Source: Sclerotinia nivalis
Taxonomy: Eukaryota > Ascomycota > Leotiomycetes > Helotiales > Sclerotiniaceae
DNA: 64,000 nt
Direction of reading: 5' to 3'
Assembly (NCBI GenBank): GCA_029531795.1
Contig: JAPEIS010000004.1
Coordinates: 2,108,001-2,172,000 of the forward strand
Shown piece after piece: positions 12,075 through 25,869 of the stretch. Numbering within the stretch: the first letter of the stretch is position 1; every line of letters starts with the position of its first letter. A model generated the notes under the pieces. The model did no database searches. It was not told where the DNA came from and worked only from the letters and a program-made list of their open reading frames with translations. The translations under genes and the position numbers were made by a program.

Positions 12075-12596
12075 TTAGTTTGCCAAGGATAGGCCCGCTC
12101 CCTTCTGCTTGCAGTAGTATGACCACTATTCACTATGTTAGCTTCTGTTCTTTTTACTCTCATCACGGGTTCATTTGTGCATGAGGAAAAGGATTGGGAA
12201 ACTTACTTCGTCACCACCCATGTGCCATCCGTCGGTTTGACAATGGGGAATGTCGCTTGTCTCCATGTAGCAATCCGGGCATTTGTCCCATTGCTTGTCA
12301 CCCGTGTTTCTGTTCTTGTAGGCTGTACACGCATCTTGAGTGGCTTTGCTGTTGTATACGTACTAAGTGGTTGGTTAGTATTGATATATGATGGGAAGTG
12401 TTTGGTGAAAGGGGAGGAAGCAATGGGGTGGAAGGTAGAAGCGGAATGCGCGTGCTCTTTGAGGAAGAAGATAAGGAAATGGGGAACATACACCACCTCC
12501 CTTGAGATCTGCGCAAATACCAAATTTGTGCAGGTCAGCTACTGACAAGCCGACGAGGGAAAGGAGAGCAACGGTTTTGAGGAGTATGGAAACCAT
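12075..12596 (-). CDS. Small secreted cysteine-rich protein (effector candidate)
   Basis: A gene with three exons (12492-12596, 12207-12362, 12075-12125), each ending in phase 0, gives 103 residues. The N-terminus MVSILLKTVALLSLVGLSVA is a clear signal peptide with cleavage likely near residue 20. The mature part of about 83 residues has six cysteines (GIC, DAC, KCPDC, HC, YYC), an even number suited to three disulfides. It also has aromatic and charged residues typical of apoplastic fungal proteins. Introns have donors GTATGT and GTAAGT and acceptors CTTAG and AATAG. I do not recognise a named family. Size, secretion and cysteine content fit a candidate effector or a small antimicrobial-type protein, but nothing in the sequence decides this. 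An unspliced antisense frame covers the same bases and is a shadow. Confidence 0.78.
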
Positions 12597-13880
12597 GATG
12601 ATTTTTGAATATTGTAAATGAATGTATGAGATATATGAGAATTGAGGACCTGGTGAAGGAGTAAAGGCTATTGATGGATTGATAGAAAGAGAAAGAAAGA
12701 ATGACTGATGTTTGTAGCTTCTAGACTGTGGTATATATAAATATAACAAGACTGCTATACCTATGACCGAGAGATACAGATATCTCATTAGTCACAACCT
12801 TGTTGTATCTCTGTAAACGATCTAATCTGAAATTTACAGACGCATAACGGCGAAGAGATCAACATACTCTATCTGCTGCCGTATCAACAAAAGTTTAACG
12901 TGCCAAGAGACTGGAGAAATGTTGGAACAATCTCGGTGGCGTTTTCCCGAAATGACTTTTGATGATCCTTTGCGGGTATTTGCATCCCCAAACCTTGGAT
13001 TCAGTACCCTATGAGGCTGTTAAAGCGTCAATCATCCCGCATGACGCTATCTTTGGTACACTAATGGCGCTTGCGCGTGAAGGTTTAAGGTACCATGGCA
13101 TGACATAAATTTGAGATTGCGATTTACTTGTCAATATTGAAATTTGTCGTCGAACCTTAACTCTAATATGACGGCACCAAGAAACGGTGATGCCTGTCAT
13201 CATGTCATGTTTGATTGCGAGGCACTTACCCCGTTAGTCAAACAAAGCTATTTTAGAACTAAAGGGGAAGGATCGCTCGCTTTTATTTCTCAACTCGGTC
13301 ACCCGCTTAATTTTGATTCAAATTTTGATCACATGCCAAGAGAATGACAACCTTGTTCGCATGGCACAATCAAGAGCCTCATCCATAATTGAGTTCTATT
13401 GCAGATCCCAAATCCCCACGTGCAAGGAGAGATTAATTAAACTTTGCATTTATGGTTATATTTCGGATGGTTTCGAGAAAAGCTTATTGTCACCCAAATG
13501 AATGTCATCGAATATCATTGGTCTATTGTAGGGCACATTGAATGATTGGTGATTATTCAAGGCATTGAAGATACTGAAGGATACGTGATTATCTTATCTT
13601 CTTTGGCGATCATCCCAACCTTGAAGCTCGTATGATTGATTGTCCAAGTGGACTAGGATATTCAATGAGTAAGTCGTCTTGGGGAGAGGTTCGGGTTACG
13701 CTCTGGAGTGAAGAAGTATATGAAGTCTTCGATTTCTCGTCAAGAAAACTTCGAAACATCATCCAATCTCAGTCTCTCCTTCTATCACATTGACTCTTCT
13801 TCAGTCATCTTACCTCAGTCTCTCTTTCTATTCCATTGACCTCCTCTCAAGTCCTCAACTCGTACGCCAAGAATTTCAAA
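12597..13880. other. Intergenic, between two secreted-protein genes
   Basis: No supported gene. The minus-strand small secreted protein is transcribed leftward and the effector-like gene rightward, so this 1.3 kb stretch carries both promoters. A TATATA-like tract lies near 12732-12745, about 140 bases upstream of the small protein's start. CT-rich sequence precedes the right-hand gene. Confidence 0.5.
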
Positions 13881-14627
13881 ATGCTTATTACCTCTTTCCT
13901 TACCAGCCTCTTGATGGGCTCTACCATGGTCGCAGCGGCAGTTGTTCCACGGGAAATAGACGAATCCAAGATCATTCTCTTCGGCGTTGATGGCCGAACA
14001 GAAGTCATGGACAAGGCTGAATTCATGGCCCTCCATGAGGCAGACCTCACCACTGCATCTGGTCCCCTCAAAATCTCCGATCGATCCTTGAATGAAACCA
14101 TAGAATTGGAAGTGGAGGCTGCCCAGCTCTCCAAACGTGGCTGCAAGTCTTACTCCGTCATCAGAGAAAACCCCGAGCAGAAGTTTTTGAACTGGGACGT
14201 GCGCATGTCCGATATTCTTCATGCAACAGACCGTGATGCCACTCTCGGCGTCACCAAAGGTCACAGCATTGCAAATGCTATCGCGGTCTCTATTAGCATG
14301 ACTCAGACACTTATCGACAAGGTCCTGTCAGCAACCTATGGCATTACCTACACAGAGACTTGGACTAACACCTATACCACTGCCTATACATTCACTGTAC
14401 CAAAGGGCAAATATGGAGTTGTCGTCTCAAACCCTTGGACCACCAGAAGATCTGGTACTATTGATATTGGATGTATTGGTGTACGCGGCGACAGATCTAC
14501 TTACCAAGCTGATAGCTACGAAAGTAACGAATATGGGGGATTAAGCTGGGTTTCTGGCACCATCAGTCTTTGCACCTCTGACAGCCATTCAATCAAATTC
14601 TGCATCGGCGACGGATATCACAATTAG
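13881..14627 (+). CDS. Secreted Celp0028-like effector-type protein
   Basis: Single-exon gene of 248 residues. I start at the ATG at 13881, because the longer frame begins at a non-ATG codon and this start gives a proper signal peptide (MLITSFLTSLLMGSTMVAAA). A propeptide-like segment (SKIILFGVDGRTEVMDKAEF) follows. A dibasic LSKRGC site near residue 102 is suited to Kex2 cleavage. The mature domain has FLNWDVRMSDILHATD, then TWTNTYTTAYTFTVPKGKYG and VVSNPWTTRRSG. It ends with cysteine-bearing blocks (GCIGVRG, SLCTS, FCIGDG). This layout matches proteins annotated as Celp0028 effector-like in plant-pathogenic ascomycetes. The family name is from memory; the biochemical role is unknown. The mature part resembles a beta-rich fold. 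The frame is intact, and it sits 1.3 kb from another secreted protein. Confidence 0.8.
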   Translation: MLITSFLTSLLMGSTMVAAAVVPREIDESKIILFGVDGRTEVMDKAEFMALHEADLTTASGPLKISDRSLNETIELEVEAAQLSKRGCKSYSVIRENPEQKFLNWDVRMSDILHATDRDATLGVTKGHSIANAIAVSISMTQTLIDKVLSATYGITYTETWTNTYTTAYTFTVPKGKYGVVVSNPWTTRRSGTIDIGCIGVRGDRSTYQADSYESNEYGGLSWVSGTISLCTSDSHSIKFCIGDGYHN

Positions 14628-15108
14628 GAGGGAGATAGGACTCTTCTGTTGAAATGGTATTTAATGCTAAGGCCTCTCTCCTGGAGCTTTTTACCACAAT
14701 TGAGTGTATGATTTGGAAGGGAGGTGCGGATTTGGCAGTTTATGTGTGGACTAAATAGTTTGGATAATGCAAGGATCGACGAAGGACTAATAACAATACT
14801 TTGTGTCAACTTTCACTATATTACCACCGTGCATTCTTCTCCTCAACGTAATTGTATAAACTTTGTAAAAATCCACCCCAAGGTATGATGACGAGAGTCC
14901 TGGATACACTAAGGAAAATTCACCCAAACACCATGTCGCGCCATTAAGAGTCCTACAGGAACTGGGACGGCCCAAATAGAGTTTATCATAAATCCAGCAA
15001 TCCCAACTTTAGAGGGACTCAAATGTGAGCCTTAAAAACCTCCAACCAACTCCATGCCTATATACACTAATAACACCATTTCACCCACCGCAATATATCT
15101 AATCGTAA
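14628..15108. other. Intergenic between convergent genes
   Basis: The effector-like gene ends at 14627, and DIM1, read from the other strand, ends at 15109. The stretch should hold both 3' untranslated regions. I see no gene. Confidence 0.55.
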
Positions 15109-17161
<2,053 letters not shown>

Positions 17162-19632
17162 CTATTCCATGGCGATGTCCTTGTCCCCTGCCAAATCCTC
17201 CGAAAGTCCATCCGAGATGGGATCCCAAGTCCTCGCACTTCTTGGCCACATTCTCTTGTACAAACTAACTCCCACGGCATCTTGAGGATTGATCTTGCCA
17301 TCGAACGTAGCCTTAAAATATCCATGGGTACCCAAGCTCTCCTTGATGAAGCCACTTCTTCCTCTCTTAGTCCATAATTGAAGTGCTTTGAACCATTCGA
17401 CATCTTCACGATTAAAGAACATGTAGCGGACAGTAACGAGTCTCTTGTGAATCTTGTAAGGGTGTCCAGTTAAAATGATACGTTTAGCAATAATTCGAGA
17501 GGTAGATGGTGGCAGTGATGTGCCAGTACCAATTAAAGAAAGAGGTGCAGAAGATGGTGCAGACTCGGAAGGTCGTTTGAAGAAAAGAGTTGGTATGGAG
17601 CCCCATGAAAGGGGACCGATGAAAGAGGCGACAGTTGATTGACCAGGGTGGAGGAATCGATCAAATTTGTGAACGTCATTAGGAGTGTTGCCACCTTGGG
17701 AGAAAAGGGGGTTGACAACGAAGCGGCGAGGTCCGCACTGCACAATCATCTCATCCTTGGATTTGATGGGAGATGGATAGTCCGAGCTGAGAGTGAAGTT
17801 GATGTTTAAAACAGCCCGTTTGTGCTCGTGACGCAGGAGTGAAAATGCGCTTAGAGGGTGAGAAGCATTGTACGTTGATTGCAACGAAGTGGCTACATTG
17901 CGAAGGTGGATATGAACTCGAGTTCCTGCAGCCACTCCACCGATCAATGCCTCACGAGTGACTTGACTACGAGATGATTTGTAGTCAGGCACTTGAAGTA
18001 GGCGTCTCCAATCTTCTGGCTCATATGCTCTGTCTTCAGCTTCCTCCCATGGACTAGTGCGCAGACTCTTTAGACCACGAAATTTTGCAAGACGTTCACG
18101 TGCTAAAACATTAGGGTGGAGCTCGATTTCATCTGGAAATTCACGATCTTCTGCTGCCTCGTCAGTTTTACGTCCTCTGAACGCGGCTAGTTGTTCCGCC
18201 TCGGCTTCATCATCTGGATTAGGGTCCAAAAACATTTCCGATTGTGGGTATTCTGATGGCGCAGCTTCTGTAGGCTCTCTTGGCGCGAACCCTTCAGCTC
18301 CGTCTTGAGGGAGGGCGGGAGTATCCATCGCCGTTTCTTCTTCAAAGTCTTCCATATCAGAGCCCGAATCCGAAAAATGGTCTCCGAGGAACCATGCTGA
18401 TTGATAGTTGGAAGTACCTTTCGGAAGTCGTTTTGGTACAGCGGGTAGATGTGTTTCATCGTCAGAGAAGTAGTGGTGATCATCAAGAAGTACTCCTCGC
18501 TTTTCCGTTGGGGCTACCGACATGGCGGCATCCTCATCGTCCTCCATCGTCACCTCTTCAGGTGCAAGTTCTGCAAGATCATCCTGATCTTCACCGGGCG
18601 TTTCAAGGATGATCTCATCATTAGATTCATCCGTAGCCATTTCATCCGTGCGTCTCTTTTTGGAAGCCAATGGTGCAGCCGTTATCTTCTCGATCTGGAA
18701 ATCGCCCCAGTCGCCAACTGAGATTAATCTATCTACTTTCAGTCCCTTGCCTCTGACATAACCAGTCAGTACGACATTTTCCTGCTCGTTCGTTGGCCAT
18801 TGAACTTCATCAATAAGCATCCAACTTCTTTCTTCTCTCCATCGAATTCCTTTCGGGGCCAATGTGCACAATGATCTCATAAGATTGGCACATTCTTGCC
18901 TCGAGTCTAGGTTGTGCACCTTTTCTTGATCCGGATGAAAATGCTGAACGTAGGATTTGAGAGAAGAAAGAACTCCGGGTCTACGCTTGGGTGGCTCAAT
19001 CTTGTCCAGTCCCTGAACGACTGTCAAAGTAGTCGACAATCCTTGGCTTTCAACACTGCGGATAATGAGTTCCCCTAACTCATCCACTTCCTGTTCCGCT
19101 GACAATATGAAAACTACAAAGTCTGCCACTCTACTAGCATTCATACAGCTGAATAACTCCTTCTTGGTAATAATGTATTGAACTTTCTGCTTGAATCTGT
19201 CGATATCGGCACGGATAATTCCTTCTTCTGGCACATCAATCTCAACATCCAAACTACCTGTTAAATTTCGTACTGCGGCTGCAGCATTTGCGTCGTCGCA
19301 TAGTGGGACGAGAGCGACAATTCTTGGTGCGCCGTCGCGACCCTGAAAAACATTCAAATCCCTTTGATGTTCCTTATGTTTTGTATTTTGCTTCTGGCGG
19401 GCTTGATTACGACGGTCAAATTTTGACATAAGTTGTTGGTGAGGAGATTTTCGATGACTTAAATCTTGCACCTTGCCTGCGAAAATTAGTATTTATCTAT
19501 TTTATGAAGGAAACTGCGCTGACCTTTTGACAATTCCTTCAATGCACCTTTCGAAGCCTTTCTTGATTTGAATGCTTTATGGGTTGTTTTTGTTGTACTC
19601 CTATGGGAGTGTCCAGTAGGAGTTGGAGCCAT
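17162..19632 (-). CDS. TSR1: Pre-40S biogenesis factor Tsr1
   Basis: Two exons (19524-19632 and 17162-19476) give 807 residues. The first exon encodes MAPTPTGHSHRSTTKTTHK and SRKASKGALKELSKG, the conserved N-terminus of Tsr1. That extension is why I place the start at 19632 and not inside the long exon. The rest matches the Bms1/Tsr1 family: RIVALVPLCDDANAAAAVRNL resembles a GTPase domain that lacks the P-loop, followed by VADFVVFILSAEQEVDELGE, an acidic linker (about 280-340), and a C-terminal barrel ending in KVTARFDGKINPQDAV-like sequence (here ATFDGKINPQDAVGVSLYKRMWP). Tsr1 sits on the small-subunit precursor and blocks premature joining of factors. The frame is intact. It is divergent from UTP7, with only 297 bp between start codons. 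Confidence 0.94.
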
Positions 19633-19929
19633 GTTACCGTTGCCTCCGGCTTTAAATCTAAAAGGAATGGAAGCCAGTTTGAAAAATTCAAACGCCTAAA
19701 TAATTTTTCAATTTTCCAATTTTTCGACTCAAGGAATCGAATTAATTTGAATTCGGATTGTTTTAACGTGGGGGTTTGGGGACTTTTTTTGTGCGCTAAG
19801 TTGTTCTTATCGCTTATCGGAAGAGTCTTGGCACAGAAAAGTTCTAGCAGAGGTCACAAATATTTCATTTTGCGCGCTCCTGGAACAATCGAAACACCGA
19901 CAATCTCAAAGTCAACTTGTTACATCAAC
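19633..19929. promoter_or_regulatory. Shared TSR1/UTP7 divergent promoter with RRPE-like sites
   Basis: This 297 bp lies between the start codons of two genes read away from each other. It contains TGAAAAATT at 19680-19688 and its reverse complement at 19702-19710; this is the core of the RRPE element known upstream of yeast ribosome biogenesis genes. Also present is GCGATAAG (minus strand, 19806-19813), one base from the PAC element core GCGATGAG. The pairing of two biogenesis genes with such elements suggests co-regulation; that is inference. Confidence 0.6.
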
Positions 19930-21638
19930 ATGGCAGATACAATGGAGTTGACAGATAAATCTCATTTTAATGGGGCAGTACCGATCAAACGAGCGAGGAC
20001 AGAGCTAGTCACTACGGAATCAGAATCGCAATCACAGCTACGCCGCCGCAAGGAAGCAAATAAAGCATATGGTCGAGGAGGAAAGATTCCCATACACTCG
20101 ATTAAGGATAAAAAGCTACGAGGAAATCTCAAAAAGCTCGAGGCCCGAAACAAAATCGCAATACTTAGAGCAAAGGATGCCGAGATCTTGCTCGAAAACG
20201 AAGATGGATTTTTAGAGCCGGAAAATGAATTGGAACGAACATACAAGGTCCGACAGGATGAAATTAAACAGAGCGTACCTCTTGAGACAGCCAAGAAAGG
20301 CTTTGAACTTAAGTTGGATCAATTAGGTCCCTATGTGTGTGACTACACAAGGAATGGCAAGGACCTTCTATTGGCTGGCAGAAAAGGCCATGTCGCGACA
20401 ATGGATTGGAGAGAAGGGAAATTGGGCTGTGAATTACAACTGGGAGAAACTATCAGAGATGCAAAATGGCTGCACAACAACCAGCTATTTGCTGTCGCGC
20501 AAAAGAAATACGTTTATATATATGATGGAGCAGGAGTAGAATTGCACTGTTTGAAGAAACATATCGAGGTTACGAATATGGAATTCCTTCCTTACCACTA
20601 CCTTTTAGCTACTGTGGTATGTAACAATTAGTTCATTTAGCTGCGCATAACTAACTCTTGTAGGGAAATGCGGGACACTTAAAATACCAGGACGTCTCAA
20701 CTGGTCAAATGGTAATGGAGATGCCCACGAAGTTGGGATCGCCCACCTCTCTTACACAAAATCCTCGAAATGCGATCCTTCACATGGGTCATCAAAATGG
20801 AACAGTCACATTATGGTCACCCAATTCCACTACGCCACTAGTCAAGCTATTGGCGCATCGTGGTCCAGTACGATCATTGGCTGTTGACAGAGAAGGTAGA
20901 TACATGGTTTCTACTGGGCAAGACATGAAGATGTCTGTCTGGGATGTTAGAATGTTCAAGGAAGTAAATAGCTATTTCACACGACAGCCAGCTTCGTCAG
21001 TTGCTATATCCGATCGAGGATTAACAGCTGTCGGCTGGGGCACCCAGGTCTCAATTTGGCGAGGTCTTTTTTCCAAAAGCTCTTTAGAACAGGAGAAGAT
21101 ACAAAGCCCGTACATGGCATGGGGTGGTGAGGGAAAGCGAATTGAGCGTGTCCGCTGGTGTCCATTTGAGGATGTGCTGGGAAGTTCACATGATTCCGGG
21201 TTCTCGTCGATATTGGTGCCAGGTGCTGGTGAGGCCAACTTTGATGCTCTGGAAGTTAATCCATTTGAGACCACCAAGCAACGACAAGAAGCTGAAGTGA
21301 AGTCGTTACTCAACAAGCTTCAGCCTGAGATGATCTCACTAGACCCCAACTATATTGGTAATCTGGATCTGAGATCGGATGAGCAGAGGAAGGCCGAGAA
21401 AGACCTGGACAAAAAGCCAGAAGATCCAATGGCTAAAATCAAGAATAGGGGTAGAGGAAAGAACAGTAGCTTGAGGAAGTACCTAAGAAAGAAGAGCTCC
21501 AGAGGTATAATCGATGAGCAGAGGGATAAAATTGAAGAGTTGAGAAAGAGTCAGATGCAAAGGGAGAAGAACAGGTTAAAAACAAACGAGGAGGAACTTG
21601 GGCCAGCTCTTGGTCGTTTCGCCAAAAAAAGTGCTTAG
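19930..21638 (+). CDS. UTP7: SSU processome WD40 protein Utp7
   Basis: Two exons (19930-20616 and 20664-21638, 47 bp intron with GTATGT) encode 553 residues. I start at ATG 19930 (MADTMELTDKS), which has a purine at -3 and begins right where similarity to the family starts; the frame extends upstream only by chance. The N-terminal basic region has RRRKEANKAYGRGGKIPIHSIKDKKLRGNLKKLE. WD40 blades follow, with ATMDWREGKLGCEL, QNGTVTLWSPNS, HRGPVRSLAVDREGRYMVSTGQDMKMSVWDVR and AVGWGTQVSIW. The C-terminal tail carries the family signature VRWCPFEDVLGSSHDSGFSSILVPGAGEANFDALE, followed by a lysine/arginine-rich stretch (KIKNRGRGKNSSLRKYLRKK). Utp7 is a nucleolar component of the 90S pre-ribosome needed for 18S rRNA processing. 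The gene is intact. Confidence 0.95.
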
Positions 21639-21922
21639 AATAATTTGGGGCATGTTGTTGATATCATACACTACTGTACAACGCGCTTCGAGGTATAGTA
21701 CAGTCATAGGAAAACTCTGTGGCGCTTGGCGTTTGAAGGCATTTCTAAGGCGTCATGCGTTACTTGTAATGAAGAGTGAGGTTGGTTCAATTGTTAAATA
21801 ATGAGATTTTATTCTGTTGAAAACACACATGGGGTCATCTCCCATGGCAAAAATGAATACCTACGGGTTATCTCGAGTAGGATAAGAATCTCCATCTTAG
21901 TTCGCAATGCATTTAGCCTTCT

Positions 21923-22915
21923 TTACTTCAGTTGTTCCAAGCCCTCTGTGGCTCTTGGGCCACCCCTTTCTTTGCTGACTCTCTCCGCACCACTACCCCT
22001 CCACGCGCTCTCAATTAAGCCCACAATATGTTCCATTCCGACGCCGCTCTTGACCTGAGCAAAAACAGTTGGGCCTCCTTCTCTCATTTTCCTGGCGTCT
22101 CTATCCATAACATTCAAATCTGCACCCACGGCTTCGGCCAAATCTGTCTTGTTCACCACCAACAGGTCACTTTGGGTAATTCCTGGACCACCTTTTCTGG
22201 GAATCTTATCACCCCCACTGACATCAATCACGTAGATGATGTAATCTGCCAACTCTCTAGAATAATTCGCCGCCAAGTTATCACCTCCGGATTCAATGAG
22301 TAAAATGTCGGAAGTGAATTCACGGTGCAGATCTTCAAGAGCAGCAAGGTTCGCTGAAATATCTTCACGTACAGCGGCATGCGGGCATCCACCAGTTTCA
22401 ATGGCGCGGATACGTGATGCAGGAAGAGCTTTGTGTTTGGTGAGGAACTCAGCATCCTCTCGAGTAAAGATATCATTGGTAACGGCTGCGATTGAGTATT
22501 TTTCTCTGAGGGCATTACAGAGTGCTAACATCAATGCTGTCTTGCCTGAGCCTACAGGTCTGAATCATTGTTAGCAAATGTATAATCTATGATTGTCCCC
22601 TGAGTATCAGAGCGACTCAAGATGACATGAAAACATCCATGAATGAGCATTTGAAATAGAAATGATAAGGGTCAACACGTGATTTGCCCTTCTAGCTCAT
22701 GGCGGGGTAGAATTTCACGAATATGGGAATTAGGGAAACACGTACCCTCCAATACCAACGGTAAAAGCTCTTTCAGACCAATTTCTACCTTCGATGATTG
22801 GCATTTCTCGACCCATGTAACTACCTGGCCCATCAAGAATCTCATGAGTGTGTCCATGGTCACCAGCTGGTTGATGGTGAGAGTGGGATGGACCTCCATC
22901 GTGAGAATGAGACAT
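21923..22915 (-). CDS. ureG: Urease accessory GTPase UreG
   Basis: Two exons (22746-22915 and 21923-22559) with a 186 bp intron give 268 residues. The histidine-rich N-terminus ([25 protein letters not shown]) is the likely nickel-binding tail seen in eukaryotic UreG. The P-loop is [11 protein letters not shown]; its first residues are encoded right after the acceptor (ATTCAG/ACCTGTAGG). Other family motifs are [33 protein letters not shown], the nucleotide-specificity NKTDL and the C-terminal [11 protein letters not shown]. UreG hydrolyses GTP while delivering nickel to apo-urease. A downstream in-frame methionine in the second exon would remove the P-loop, so the upstream start is required. 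The gene is intact; its partners (urease, UreD, UreF) are not in the window. Confidence 0.94.
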
Positions 22916-23678
22916 GATGAAATTGTGGTATGAATAAATATCAGAATAGAATGTAGGAGAACACAAAGCCGTTTAATGTAATGAGTAATATAATAACCCC
23001 TTTATGATATTCTCAACAAATGGAGGAATTTTGTACAGTGTAGTGATCTTTGATATCAGCCACTTGAGAAGAGTTAAAAAGTAAATAGTTCTATAAGTAG
23101 ATAGAAACTGCAATGCACCCCTCTATCTTTCGCTTGTATTAATTACTGTTACTGTATGTATGTGCAAACGGAATATAAGCAGACAACTAATAACTTATAA
23201 CCGACGAACCGCATGCTTCTATTTATTGATAGTATTGATAGTTACGATATCCCCATATTTTGATTTGTCTTACCTACTTGATCTAATCCATAATTCATAT
23301 GTATGATGATACCTAAAGGGCAAGTTAATGGATGGATTCTTTTGTTTCACGTGATTTGATTTTGCGATGACTCAATATCACACGCTGAAAAAAATGCCCC
23401 GCCAATTTAGCGTCATGACACGGATAGGGAGTGATATAAAACCCCCACCATCCGACACCATTTAATTTCTGTTCCCTTAAGGTGCGTTCCGTCTCCACAT
23501 CACTTTACACATAGAGTGCGGGAAAGTCTTCTAACAGATCATAGGCATACAAATTCTTTTCGAGGAAACGTATATTTACTTGTTGCTTTCATCAATTGAT
23601 CCAAAATTTCAATTTGGACGCGATCGCAGTCAATCCTAGCATTCGGCTACTAAATTAAAGGAAATCCAGCGAATAAAG
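22916..23678. promoter_or_regulatory. Divergent promoter region of ureG and ADE12
   Basis: The stretch separates ureG (minus) from the adenylosuccinate synthetase gene (plus) and contains both promoters. No coding sequence is seen. CACGTGA near 23348 resembles a bHLH (E-box) site. Confidence 0.4.
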
Positions 23679-25475
23679 ATGGCGACTGTTGTACTCGGTG
23701 CTCAATGGGTGTGTGCATTCTGCGAAGATCTGCGGAGGTAAAATACTAATACGCAAGTGTAGGGCGACGAGGGAAAGGTATGACACATTGGGTTGAAGAA
23801 ATTCCATGTTCAGGAATTTAACTGAGGGTGAACCAGGGAAAACTTGTCGATGTTCTTTGCAGTGAGGATTTAAGACTGTGCTGCCGTGCACAAGTAAGTC
23901 TGCGGCAAATTTTCTAGCCAATACTCAAGCAATATGTGACTAATATCTCATGAACACAGGGTGGAAACAATGCAGGGTAAATCGATGGGACGAAAGACAC
24001 CGGTGCAACCCTTTTGCTGACGATTTCAGGCATACAATTGTGGCGGATGGAGTGACATAGTGAGTTACCTCAAGAGAATGTTATCCTGGGGACTTAATTG
24101 GAGTTGTTCTGGACAGTTGGCTGAAAGATTTCGAACAGTGACTTTCACATTTTACCTAGCGGTCTCCTCAATAAAAAATGTCAGAATCTTGTAGGAAGTG
24201 GATGCGTGGTCCACATTCCCGGCCTTCTGAAAGAGCTTGCCGCCATCGAGGACAAGATTCCAGACGCCAGAGAGAGGCTGTCTATCAGTGACAGATGCCA
24301 GTGGGTTTTACGCTCTCGAGCATGATTGTCCAACTCTGACTATAAATCACAGTGTCGTTCTTGATCTCCACCAGAAATTGGATGGACTCGAAGAGGCTGA
24401 ACTTGGTGGTGGTAAAATTGGTACCACTGGTAAAGGTAATATGCACTTAGGCTTACATTGAAGATACCTTTTCCTGATAAATCCTAGGAATTGGCCCTTG
24501 CTATTCGACCAAAATGGCGAGAAGTGGTGTTAGAATTGCTGATGTCTTCCGAGAGAGTTACTTCGAAGAGAAGGTTCGAAACATGGCCGCTGGTGCCAAG
24601 AAGAGATTCGGAGACTTGTTGCAGTATGATGTTGAGGAGGAGCTTACTAGATTCAAGGTATCTCTGGTAACCCCTTCTTCACCATACCTTTGTTGACATC
24701 TTCCCAGACTTACAGAGCTGAACTAGCGAGTATGGTTGTTGACCAACTGCCCCTACTCGTCTCTGCGCAGCAACTGAACGCGCCTATGCTAATTGAGGGC
24801 GCAAATGCTATTATGTTGGACATTGATGCCGGTACATATCCTTTCGTAACAAGTTCAAATACAGGTCTTGGTGGTGTGTTTACTGGTCTCAGCGGCTTGA
24901 ACCCATTTAAAGTCAAGAATGTTTACGGAGTGGTCAAAGCCTATACTACACGTGTTGGTGGTGGTCCATTCCCAACAGAAGATCTGGGAGAGGTCGGTAA
25001 CACATTGCAAGAAGTCGGCAGAGAGTTTGGTGTCACGACTGGTCGTCGGAGAAGATGCGGATGGTTGGACCTAGTGGTTGTCAAATACTCGACGGCTATC
25101 AACAATTACACCGCCATCAATCTCACAAAACTCGATATTCTTGATTCTTTCTCGGAAATTAAGGTTGCCGTCGCATATCGTGATCCCGCAACAGGGGAGA
25201 GATTAGAATCATTTCCCGCCGATCTCGAAAGGCTGGAGACACTCGAGCCAGAGTATGTTACCCTGCCAGGCTGGAACAAACCCACCACTGGTTGTCATAG
25301 CTACTACGATCTTCCAGCTGCATGTCGCAAATACTGCGAGTTCATTGAGAAGGAAGTTGGCGTTCCGATTAAGTTCATTGGAGTTGGTGAGTGCTTCTGT
25401 AATTATCTCCTAAATAATAAGATCACTAATCTAAAAGCTACAGGCCCATCGAGAGATGATATGATCACGAAGTAG
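23679..25475 (+). CDS. ADE12: Adenylosuccinate synthetase
   Basis: I assemble ten exons: 23679-23708, 23763-23777, 23837-23893, 23960-23976, 24030-24059, 24139-24300, 24353-24435, 24488-24657, 24708-25386 and 25444-25475, which sum to exactly 424 residues. The enzyme condenses IMP with aspartate, using GTP, in the first step of AMP synthesis. Diagnostic motifs are [20 protein letters not shown] (the GTP/IMP site, built from three exons), [71 protein letters not shown] (seen as two blocks) and [17 protein letters not shown]. Two exons are only 15 and 17 nt long; both are needed to complete the active-site loop. Length equals that of the family. No lesion is seen. Confidence 0.95.
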
Positions 25476-25869
25476 ATCATATATCATTTTCCCCGCCTTT
25501 CGCGAGTACCCCTGTATATCCTTGACGGTAAAAGAAGATAGACGTTGGTAGCAATAGATAAACACTACAATTTTAGCTATATTTCGAATTTTGTTCATTT
25601 ATTCTGGTCTAGATATGTACTGGTCATTGCAAAGACATTACGTCAACTTCCGGCAGAAGAAGCAAACCGGAGAGCATGTTAGAAAATTGTTTCCATATCC
25701 AACTTTGTTCAAAAGCCGTCGTTATTTCGGATTAGAAGTGCACACATGATTGGATTTTCACTGTGGAATGTTCAATTACATTCGAAATATCATAGCTTTC
25801 TAACCTTTCAGGTTTTCAAACACGGTCTGCTATTCCGACCGGTGGATACTCCATCCGGCATCCGCTGAA
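25476..25869. other. Intergenic between convergent genes
   Basis: ADE12 (plus) ends at 25475 and a P450 pseudogene (minus) ends at 25870. The stretch is probably 3' untranslated sequence, and no gene is seen in it. Confidence 0.55.

Noticed and set aside
12135..12545. 136-codon plus-strand frame
   Set aside because: It is antisense to the three-exon secreted-protein gene, whose signal peptide and clean splice sites make the minus-strand reading far better.
19579..19929. UTP7 starting 117 codons upstream
   Set aside because: The upstream part is low in similarity to anything, lies in the divergent promoter and overlaps the TSR1 first exon; homology begins at the ATG at 19930.
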